NCBI GenBank assembly: GCA_002305955.1
Contig: DBRH01000014.1
Span: 38,456 to 48,605 of the forward strand
DNA from: Kosmotogaceae bacterium UBA1373
Lineage (GTDB): Bacteria > Thermotogota > Thermotogae > Petrotogales > Kosmotogaceae
DNA length: 10,150 nt
Direction of reading: 5' to 3'
The notes beneath the pieces were generated by a model, which worked only from the letters and a program-made list of their open reading frames with translations, did not search any database and was not told the DNA's origin. The translations under genes were made by a program, and so were the position numbers. Each line of letters opens with the position of its first letter. The first letter of the stretch is position 1. Below, in pieces: positions 1 to 5,916 of this stretch.

Positions 1-1
1 C

Positions 2-1930
2 CTTTTCGGAAAAGAGAAGCAGATCATCATAGTGGTCAAGACCGACGGTCTCTTCGAGAAGGAAAACTCTCTCAAGATCTACAACTTTCTCCAGAAACTC
101 TCCTCGATCGAAGGAGTCGTGAGTTACAACTCATATCAGGACGCTGCCAAAGTGAGCCTGATCGGCGGTACGAACGTCCAGCCTTACTTTGAAGAAGGCC
201 TTCCCGCGGAAAACGCCCGGGAGATACTCGACAATCCGCTCTACCTGGACAACCTTCTGGATGGGGGAGGAGAAGTCGCGCTCATACCGATAAACGTGGC
301 TGACGGTGCCGATATAAAAGCCATTCTGAAAGTGGCCGGAGACTCGCTCGAGGGCATGGAGTTCCACGCCAGCGGTGAACCGATAGTCGATGAGGAATTG
401 AACAGTTCTATACTATCGCTCATGGTGGTATATCCCCCCATCCTCTTCGGTCTCATCTGCTTCATCTATTACCTGAGGCTGGGAAGCGTTCGCGCGGCGA
501 TCATCCCTTCGATACTCTCGATCATCGCCGCCCTCTGGACCTACGGATCGGGTGTTATGATCGGTTTCGATATCAACATTCTCACCTCCACGGTGGGGCT
601 TTTCATAGTAATAATTTCCTCGTCCTACGGACTCCATTTCATAGATAGGTATATCACGAACAGGAGAGTCCTGGAAAGACATCTGGCTCTCAAGCGCACC
701 ATACGCGAGGAGCTGGTCCCGGTCTTCCTCTCGGCGCTCACGACTGCGGTCGGCTTTCTGACCTTTCTTGTCAGCAGTCTGGAAGCCTTCAGGCAGCTGG
801 GTATAATGGTCTCGCTCGGAATCATGTTGAGCTCGGCGCTTGTCCTGGTGGCGCTTCCGGCCTTCCTCTTTTTCGTAGATCTTCCCGCGGTGGAGAGAAA
901 GCTCCGGTTCAAAGGCGGAACACGCGAGAGGACGGCGAAGATCGACAGAATCGTGCTTGTGGCGATAATCGTTTTTGCGGTCGTTTCGCCCTTCCTCATA
1001 TCGAGAATAGAAAACAACTTCGACCAGTTCGATTATTTCAGGAAGAGCTCCACGATCGTGAAATCTGCCGAGACGATCAGAGAGGAATTCGGCTGGAATA
1101 TGCCTTTCTACGTCGTTTTGAACAAGAACAGCCTCTTCACCGGTGGCGATGCCCAGACCCTGTCGAAACTCATTGGCGATATAGAAGAACTCTCTCAGGT
1201 CAGGGGAGTTTCCTCGATAATGGATGTCTCGAAGGCCTTCAACATACCGCTGCCATTACTCCAGCTGTCGGCACGCAGCGGCGATCTGCCTGTTCAGCAG
1301 TACATGGTGGGCAACTCGATAAGATTGCTGGTCAAGACTCCAAACACCGATGCCGTCAGCTCTCAGCGGCTCGAAGCCGAATTGAAAGAACTCCTCGAGG
1401 ACTACCCTCAGTACTCTCCATACATAGCCTCGCCCCTCTTGATAATATCCGGTGTCAACAGCGAAATCCTCGCCAGCCAGGTAAGTACGATCGTATGGGC
1501 TTTGATAGTCATAACTCTGCTCCTGATAGTTGTCTTCAGATCCTTCAAGCTGGCGATAGTGTCGGTTCTTCCGATAGCCATGTCGGTGTTCTTCAACTTC
1601 TCTTACATGGCTATACTGGGCATTAAACTGGAGATCTCTACCGCGATTGTCGCGGGAATACTGCTGGGAATGACCATAGATTACGCGATCCATCTCATCA
1701 ACAGGTTCATAGAGACGAAAGATATCTACAGGGCCAGGCAGGAAGTAAAACCGGCTATATTTTCCAACACCGTAGCGCTTGCGGCGGGCTTCGCAACTCT
1801 CGTATTCGCTCCCCTGAAGCTGTTTTCAGGGCTGGGATTGCTTCTTGCCATCGGCATGGTCACCGGCGCGATACTGACGCTCACGCTGATACCGCACATA
1901 ATCAGGAGCAGGAAGAAAACTACCGGTTGA
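2..1930 (+). CDS. RND-superfamily (MMPL/HAE3, COG1033-type) exporter, 5' end outside window
   Basis: This is a proton-driven inner-membrane exporter of the RND superfamily, lipid- or hydrophobe-exporting by family analogy; the substrate is unknown. The frame is open to the window edge, so the GTG at 32 is internal and 642 residues are visible. Numbering from the first visible residue, there is the end of a first extracytoplasmic loop, five membrane helices (about 137-157, 163-188, 192-213, 239-259, 267-292), a sixth at 316-335, a second large loop (about 336-488), and five closing helices (489-512, 516-538, 545-566, 587-606, 608-632). That is 11 of the usual 12, so only helix 1 and part of loop 1 are missing. 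The second half keeps the family GxxxDYxIH motif (GMTIDYAIH, Asp560). The matching place in the first half reads SSSYGLH, with no Asp. The 3' end overlaps the convergent hydrolase gene by 11 bp. Family call firm; substrate unknown. Confidence 0.88.
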   Translation, partial: LFGKEKQIIIVVKTDGLFEKENSLKIYNFLQKLSSIEGVVSYNSYQDAAKVSLIGGTNVQPYFEEGLPAENAREILDNPLYLDNLLDGGGEVALIPINVADGADIKAILKVAGDSLEGMEFHASGEPIVDEELNSSILSLMVVYPPILFGLICFIYYLRLGSVRAAIIPSILSIIAALWTYGSGVMIGFDINILTSTVGLFIVIISSSYGLHFIDRYITNRRVLERHLALKRTIREELVPVFLSALTTAVGFLTFLVSSLEAFRQLGIMVSLGIMLSSALVLVALPAFLFFVDLPAVERKLRFKGGTRERTAKIDRIVLVAIIVFAVVSPFLISRIENNFDQFDYFRKSSTIVKSAETIREEFGWNMPFYVVLNKNSLFTGGDAQTLSKLIGDIEELSQVRGVSSIMDVSKAFNIPLPLLQLSARSGDLPVQQYMVGNSIRLLVKTPNTDAVSSQRLEAELKELLEDYPQYSPYIASPLLIISGVNSEILASQVSTIVWALIVITLLLIVVFRSFKLAIVSVLPIAMSVFFNFSYMAILGIKLEISTAIVAGILLGMTIDYAIHLINRFIETKDIYRARQEVKPAIFSNTVALAAGFATLVFAPLKLFSGLGLLLAIGMVTGAILTLTLIPHIIRSRKKTTG

Positions 1931-3113
1931 TCTCCCTGTCTCCTATGAAGAGCTGCACATCTTTGCGAGAGAGTAAAGTCTCCAGGAACTCCTCTTCGGA
2001 TCTCTCATCGAAAGCGAACTCGAGAAAACTGCTTATGGAGTTGTAGAGGTACTCCTCGCCGCCGCCGGTCATGAAAGTGCCGGTGAAGCCCAGGTAATGA
2101 GCCAGTGGCGACAGATGGTCCAGCATCGCAAAATCCGGGTGGTTGGCGTTAGGTAGCTTGAGGTGATAGGGTTTAACCTCACCGCTGTTTGTCAGCAGGT
2201 AAAGATTCCCCGCCTCTTCTCTCTCCAGCCATTTGCCTGTTTCCATCACGAGAGCCGGTATATCCATCCCCGCTTTGAGTTCATCGTCGGTCATTACGAA
2301 GAGCGCCGGATCGAAGGAGATCAGCGCATCGATCCTCTTCTCTCGCTGCGAGAGGAATTGAATCACGCCTCCACCGCCGGAATGACCGAAGACCGCTATT
2401 CTGTCGGTATCGAAAAAACCTACCGGAAGCCTGTCGCCGTCGGCCATGTTCTCTAACTCATCGATCACGAAGGAGAAGTCGCCGGCCATCAGTTCCATTC
2501 CAAGTCTTACTCCTTCTTCGAAACTATCCGCGCCGGGAAATTGCTCGGCCCTCTCTCTTGAAAAATGCGCCTGCGTGCCGTCGGAAAACTCCACGACGGC
2601 CGCCCCGTAAGGGTGTTCTATCCCTATCACCACGTATCCCCTGCTGGCGAGATACTCTGCGAAAGAGAAGTAGAGAGGTACGATGGCCGGAGTACCGGGT
2701 GAAAATATCACCACGGGTGCGCCGCCTTCGATCATCAGAGGTTCGGCCTCAAGGTAGGAATTGGATTTCACGGTTCTGAGGTGCTGGAAAATAATCGCCG
2801 GCAGCTCGTAGTTGCTGGCCAGACTGTTTATGAACAGAGGGGCGTTCCTGAACCAGGGACTCCTCCTGTTGCCAGCCGTGTCAGCGGCCGGGTACCAGAC
2901 ATCCACGACCAGCCTCCTGGACATGGTGACGTCGGCGAAGGGGTCCTGCCTGGATTTGTCTTCGAGCTCGATTATCTTCAATCCCACATCGTACCGGCCG
3001 CCGGGAGAGGGCCAGGTCACGGTCGGAAAGAGATAAACCATCAGACCGACGACGGCCGCCAGAGAGAGTCCGATGAGAATACCGGTATCTATAATTCCCT
3101 TTTTTCTCTTCAC
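1920..3113 (-). CDS. Membrane-anchored alpha/beta hydrolase, PAF-acetylhydrolase-like
   Basis: This is a serine esterase/lipase of the alpha/beta-hydrolase fold, closest in layout to platelet-activating-factor acetylhydrolase isoform II. Counting from the GTG at 3113 (397 aa), a basic start and one hydrophobic helix (about 6-29) act as a signal anchor, so the enzyme probably faces outside the cytoplasm. A strand-turn FSPG (about 137-140) fits the oxyanion region. GHSGGG carries the nucleophile Ser245, FDPAL carries Asp268, and ANHPDF carries His325. The Ser-Asp spacing of 23 and Asp-His spacing of 57 are close to the 23 and 55 I recall for human plasma PAF-AH. A GAGGTGAT ribosome site lies 4 bases before GTG 3113. 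The upstream GTG 3122 and ATG 3119 overlap that site and are less likely. The gene is divergent from the WYL regulator. The natural substrate (oxidised or short-chain phospholipid, or another ester) is not determinable here. Confidence 0.82.
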   Translation of the reverse strand: MKRKKGIIDTGILIGLSLAAVVGLMVYLFPTVTWPSPGGRYDVGLKIIELEDKSRQDPFADVTMSRRLVVDVWYPAADTAGNRRSPWFRNAPLFINSLASNYELPAIIFQHLRTVKSNSYLEAEPLMIEGGAPVVIFSPGTPAIVPLYFSFAEYLASRGYVVIGIEHPYGAAVVEFSDGTQAHFSRERAEQFPGADSFEEGVRLGMELMAGDFSFVIDELENMADGDRLPVGFFDTDRIAVFGHSGGGGVIQFLSQREKRIDALISFDPALFVMTDDELKAGMDIPALVMETGKWLEREEAGNLYLLTNSGEVKPYHLKLPNANHPDFAMLDHLSPLAHYLGFTGTFMTGGGEEYLYNSISSFLEFAFDERSEEEFLETLLSRKDVQLFIGDREINR

Positions 3114-3298
3114 AAGCATCACCTCGGTTCAATTATCGCATAAAAAATATCGGAAAACAGCGCCTCGAAAGAGTCATCACCGAAATTACCATGATGGCCG
3201 GTGAATTTGCGGCCACATCGAACCGCGATTCAAATCCTGTAAAATGATGAGAGAATACAGTTGTGGCTCACGAAATCCGTTCATCTGGAGAGATCTTT
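3114..3298. promoter_or_regulatory. Divergent promoter region with inverted repeat
   Basis: This 185-bp gap separates the leftward hydrolase and the rightward WYL regulator and must hold both promoters. For the hydrolase, an extended -10 TGCGATAAT (minus strand, 3132-3140) is visible, but it would leave a very short leader and has no good -35. For the regulator, weak candidates are TTGCGG (3207-3212) with TCAAAT 17 bp on (3230-3235), or TAAAAT at 3240-3245. A perfect 6-bp inverted repeat, TGGCCG-N9-CGGCCA (3195-3215), overlaps the weak -35 and could be an operator. The gap itself is seen directly; the promoter boxes are tentative. Confidence 0.4.
3118..3125 (-). promoter_or_regulatory. Ribosome binding site deciding a GTG start
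   Basis: GAGGTGAT is an eight-base match to the usual anti-SD. Its GAGG core is 8 bases from GTG 3113, whereas the earlier in-frame GTG 3122 and ATG 3119 lie inside it. Confidence 0.7.
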
Positions 3299-4231
3299 AT
3301 GAGAGTGGAGAGGTTACTGGGAATCACCATAGTCTTGCTTGGCAGGAGAAGAGTTCCGGTTCGCGAACTGGCCGAGAGGTTCAGCGTCTCGTGCAGGACG
3401 ATACACAGGGACCTCGATGCGCTGTCGATGGCCGGCATACCCGTGGTCACGGTTCGCGGAAGCGGCGGAGGCGTCGAAATAATGGAAGGGTACAGACTCT
3501 CCAGCACACTCTTCAACCAGGACGAACTGCTATCCTCGATCGTCGCTCTGGAAGGACTGGGAAACGCTCTCGACAGCGACTCCATAACGAGCGCGCTCGA
3601 AAAGATAAAAGGGCTTCTCTCGAGAGAACAGCAGGAAAAGATAGAGGGGAGAAGGTCTCTCTTTCTGGATATCTCGCCGTGGTTCTCCAGTCAGATAGAG
3701 GAGCATATGCTTTCGCAGATCAGGGAAGCCATTTCGAAAAGCCTTCTCATTTCCTTCAGATACATGAACAACAAGGGTCAGGAATCGAGAAGAAGAGTGG
3801 AACCCATGTCGCTCGTCTTCAAAGGCTACACATGGTACCTTTACGGGTATTGCCTGCTCAGGGACGATTACAGGTTCTTCAAACTCTCTCGCATGGATGA
3901 ACTGGAGATAACCACGGAGAGTTTTACGCGCAGGGAGAAAGAGCTCGAAAAGAAGCGTGTGGAGAACTCCATCGACTGGCAGGAAAAGCTGGAAAGGATA
4001 GTCATAAAAATCTCCTCGAAGGTTCGGGCAAGGGCCGTAGATACCTTTGGAAGAAAGGCAATCAAATTTATACCAGACGGCACCGGATTGGTGGAGGTTT
4101 TCTGGCCGCTAGACGAGTGGTTGTATTCGACGATTCTCTCTTTTGGAGCGGATATAATCGTTATAGAGCCCGGGTCTCTCAAAGACGAAATAAAAAAGAG
4201 ATTGATATCTATGTTGAATAGGTATACATAA
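3299..4231 (+). CDS. YafY-type HTH and WYL-domain transcriptional regulator
   Basis: This is a cytoplasmic DNA-binding regulator of the HTH_11/WYL family. The 310-residue length is normal for the family. The N-terminal winged helix (about 1-65) shows the family pattern VRELAERF...RTIHRDLDALSMAGIPV followed by GSGGG and GYRL. A linker helix region (about 70-125) follows. The WYL domain (about 140-205) contains RRRVEP...GYTWYLYGYC, with W179-Y-L and a downstream FFKLSRM. The C-terminal part (about 235-310) fits the WCX extension. WYL domains are known to bind ligands, often nucleic-acid-derived or nucleotide signals; the ligand here is unknown. ATG 3299 was chosen because GGAGAG ends six bases before it and the protein then begins MRVERLLGI, typical of the family. 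An in-frame GTG at 3263 would add 12 unlikely residues. Plausible targets are itself, the divergent hydrolase, or the following Cys-rich gene. Confidence 0.9.
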   Translation: MRVERLLGITIVLLGRRRVPVRELAERFSVSCRTIHRDLDALSMAGIPVVTVRGSGGGVEIMEGYRLSSTLFNQDELLSSIVALEGLGNALDSDSITSALEKIKGLLSREQQEKIEGRRSLFLDISPWFSSQIEEHMLSQIREAISKSLLISFRYMNNKGQESRRRVEPMSLVFKGYTWYLYGYCLLRDDYRFFKLSRMDELEITTESFTRREKELEKKRVENSIDWQEKLERIVIKISSKVRARAVDTFGRKAIKFIPDGTGLVEVFWPLDEWLYSTILSFGADIIVIEPGSLKDEIKKRLISMLNRYT

Positions 4232-4237
4232 ATTCCA

Positions 4238-4261
4238 AATATGACTCACTTATGTCATATT
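4238..4261. repeat. Perfect 8-bp inverted repeat, candidate operator or weak hairpin
   Basis: AATATGAC (4238-4245) and GTCATATT (4254-4261) are exact reverse complements around an 8-base spacer. The repeat lies 7 bp after the regulator's stop codon and about 33 bp before the Cys-rich gene. Its AT-rich stem and the lack of a clean T tract make it a poor intrinsic terminator. A binding site for the upstream WYL protein or another regulator is equally possible. A weak -10-like TGATAGTAT follows at 4267-4275. Confidence 0.45.
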
Positions 4262-4281
4262 ATTTCTGATAGTATTCTCTC

Positions 4282-4290
4282 GGAGGTGAT
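4282..4290 (+). promoter_or_regulatory. Strong ribosome binding site before GTG 4295
   Basis: GGAGGTGAT is a nine-base match to the anti-SD. The GGAGG core is separated from GTG 4295 by 8 bases, which favours this start over the in-frame ATGs at 4241 and 4301. Confidence 0.7.
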
Positions 4291-4294
4291 CGAG

Positions 4295-4648
4295 GTGAAG
4301 ATGTTAGCTTTCTGTGGAATCGATTGTGCGAATTGTCCGGCATACATCGCGACTTACGAGAACAACGACCGGTTGAGGACCGAAACGGCCGCCAAGTGGT
4401 CGGAGATGTTTCACTCTTCCATAAAGAAGGAAGATATAAACTGTCTGGGTTGTCACAGTGGCGGTCCTTTGTTCTCCTACTGCAAAGAGTGCGGGATAAG
4501 GAAATGCGCGTTGGAACAGAAAATCAAAGAAACCTGCGCCGAGTGCGCCGATTACTCCTGCCAGTTGCTCACAGAGTTCCATAAAATGCTTCAGGAGGAG
4601 AAGAAGATACTCGACAGGCTCCACTCGGAGATAGAAATGCGCAGTTGA
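4295..4648 (+). CDS. DUF3795-type Cys-rich small protein
   Basis: This 117-residue soluble protein resembles the DUF3795 family, whose members start with a CGxDCxxCPAY signature and are thought to bind zinc or another metal; no biochemical role is established. Here CGIDCANCPAY occupies residues 7-17. It is followed by CLGC (50-53), CKEC (63-66), Cys71, CAEC (81-84) and Cys89, giving 11 cysteines, mostly in CxxC pairs. A charged helical tail (about 92-115) closes the protein. GTG 4295 is preferred because the GGAGGTGAT site is ideally spaced; ATG 4301 is the close alternative, and ATG 4241 would place the ribosome site inside the gene. It lies on the same strand as the WYL regulator, 63 bp downstream, and may be co-transcribed with it or have its own promoter. 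Family call is from the N-terminal motif and Cys pattern only. Confidence 0.75.
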   Translation: MKMLAFCGIDCANCPAYIATYENNDRLRTETAAKWSEMFHSSIKKEDINCLGCHSGGPLFSYCKECGIRKCALEQKIKETCAECADYSCQLLTEFHKMLQEEKKILDRLHSEIEMRS

Positions 4649-4726
4649 ACGGGGATGTCGCGTCTCCCCGGTTCCGGCGGAATATCCGTGTTAAGCCGGA
4701 GGCTCGAGAGAACGGGGGTATTGTCC
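4649..4726 (+). other. GC-rich structured stretch after the Cys-rich gene
   Basis: Directly after the stop codon, CGGGGA (4650-4655) can pair with TCCCCG (4665-4670). That right arm can alternatively pair with GAAC-GGGG (4710-4718, one G-G mismatch). Inside lie CCGGC/GCCGG (4674-4678 with 4695-4699) and CGGA/TCCG (4678-4681 with 4685-4688). No T tract follows, so it is not a standard terminator. Its role, if any, is unknown. Confidence 0.3.
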
Positions 4727-4852
4727 ATGTTGGAAAGAGAGTGTTTCGATCGTGCGAGGAAATTGGTTAAGGAGTTCGGCGGCGTAGTGTACATATCTTT
4801 CGCCGCCCCGGAAAAGAGAGACTCAGCCATTACAAATATACGCTTAATTTAG
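4655..4852 (+). CDS. Doubtful small ORF, unrecognised
   Basis: This open frame of up to 65 codons lies between the Cys-rich gene and a terminator. I do not recognise it. The last 41 residues look protein-like: a charged amphipathic stretch (ERECFDRARKLVKEF) followed by a hydrophobic GGVVYISFAA. Three starts are possible: ATG 4655 with no ribosome site and inside a hairpin, GTG 4688 behind GGCGGA, and ATG 4727 behind GGGGG with 8-base spacing. It could be a genuine small protein expressed with the gene before it, a remnant of a lost gene, or chance. Only conservation in relatives would settle this. Confidence 0.25.
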   Translation: MSRLPGSGGISVLSRRLERTGVLSMLERECFDRARKLVKEFGGVVYISFAAPEKRDSAITNIRLI

Positions 4853-4864
4853 TCATAGACCGGC

Positions 4865-4905
4865 AAAAGGCCAGAGACGCTTGAAAGCGCTTCCGGCCTT
4901 TTTTA
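4865..4905. terminator. Bidirectional intrinsic terminator between convergent units
   Basis: AAAAGGCC (4865-4872) pairs perfectly with GGCCTTTT (4895-4902). Between them, further pairs including ACGC/GCGC-type contacts close around a TGAA-like loop. On the plus strand it runs into a T tract (4899-4904). On the minus strand the A-rich left arm gives four Ts. It ends the rightward WYL/DUF3795 unit and sits at the stop codon of the leftward hydrolase, so it likely serves both directions. Confidence 0.8.
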
Positions 4906-5916
4906 TTTTCTATGGTTCCACTCTATACCGGGTTTAATCGTTTCCAGCAGTCTCAATTTCCTTCTGGCTTCCTTTGTACCCATCTTCTTGAGTATGAACT
5001 TGCCCAGGGCGTATTCGAAGGGAAACCACGACACGTGGCCTATCGGGATTATGTACCTTTTGGGTCTTTTGAAGGCCTCCCACAGCTGTTTTCTAGTCTG
5101 GTAGGGAAGGGTTTTGTCGAAGAGCGCTTCGATCATGGTCACCCTGTCCCGGTCGCTGAACCTGGCGTAGGCCAGCGGGTCTATCTTGAAGAGCGGGTGG
5201 AGATCGGATTCGATCAACTGCTCGACGCTGGAGAATTCGTGTAGCCGGTGAATATCCCTTTTGAAACGTTCTTCGAGACGCTTCTCATCGTTTAGAAAAC
5301 CTTCCGATCCCAGTCCCCTGGCGAATGAGCCTCTCAGGGATTTGAGTACGGGAGAGCCCCATATTATCCTGGCCATGTTGCCGCCAACCGTCATCAGGAT
5401 CATGTTCTTGATCCTGTCTTCCAGAGCGTTCACGATGGTCGCCACCATTCCTCCCAGACAGTAACCGAAGAGACAGTTGTTGTCCCACCAGATCTTCTCC
5501 TGCTGAAGAAAATCGATCGTCGAGAGCGTATCTACGACCGCCTGTTCCCAGAACCTCACGAGTCTGGAGAGATCGTGGGAGAAGTAATCCTTGCCGCTCG
5601 TGGAGCCTGTGGCGGTTCTGGTGTAATTTCCCGGAAGGATCATCACGGTGGCCTGAAGTCCGGCGCTGGCCAGATGGCTTCCCATCCAGAAGAGAAAGGG
5701 AATATTCACAGTTCCCAGGCCGTGCAAAATAATTATAGAGCCGACCGGGTTCTCTCTGGGTGAGAAGTGATAAAGCTCGACATTCTCGCTGCCCTTTGCG
5801 CTGTAGGCGTATCTGGAGGGATACCTGATCAGCGAGCAACGGTAATGTTTTCCCTTGAATATATATCCGCTGGAAAAATCTATTCTCTCTTTGGTGTAAG
5901 AAAAATCCGGAATCAT
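4903..5916 (-). CDS. Alpha/beta hydrolase with Cys nucleophile motif (GYCLGG)
   Basis: This is a 337-residue cytoplasmic alpha/beta-hydrolase-fold enzyme with no signal peptide. An HGLG oxyanion motif is at 65-68. The nucleophile elbow is GYCLGG at 151-156, putting Cys153 where most relatives have Ser. The same elbow is known from dienelactone hydrolase. Asp267 (ALFDKT) and His294 (IGHVS) are likely to complete a Cys-Asp-His triad. The region between the elbow and Asp is long (about 110 residues) and largely helical in appearance, as in enzymes with a cap. The start at ATG 5916 is favoured because it overlaps the upstream gene's stop as ATGA and has GAGGG seven bases before it; an in-frame ATG at 5943 lies inside the upstream gene. 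The four-base overlap implies translational coupling with the ABC-type protein. Substrate unknown; similarity to dienelactone hydrolase is limited to the elbow motif as far as I can see. Confidence 0.78.
   Translation of the reverse strand: MIPDFSYTKERIDFSSGYIFKGKHYRCSLIRYPSRYAYSAKGSENVELYHFSPRENPVGSIIILHGLGTVNIPFLFWMGSHLASAGLQATVMILPGNYTRTATGSTSGKDYFSHDLSRLVRFWEQAVVDTLSTIDFLQQEKIWWDNNCLFGYCLGGMVATIVNALEDRIKNMILMTVGGNMARIIWGSPVLKSLRGSFARGLGSEGFLNDEKRLEERFKRDIHRLHEFSSVEQLIESDLHPLFKIDPLAYARFSDRDRVTMIEALFDKTLPYQTRKQLWEAFKRPKRYIIPIGHVSWFPFEYALGKFILKKMGTKEARRKLRLLETIKPGIEWNHRK

Noticed and set aside
2..1930. Truncated exporter as a broken gene
   Set aside because: The frame runs off the window edge with family-like residues before GTG 32, so the missing N-terminus is an edge effect.
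3244..3900. Plus-strand frame overlapping the WYL regulator
   Set aside because: Very Arg/Gly/Gln-rich translation in a shifted frame; the overlapping frame encodes a clear regulator.
4241..4294. Extended start for the DUF3795 gene at ATG 4241
   Set aside because: It would place the inverted repeat and the GGAGGTGAT site inside the gene, and the family signature starts right after GTG 4295/ATG 4301.
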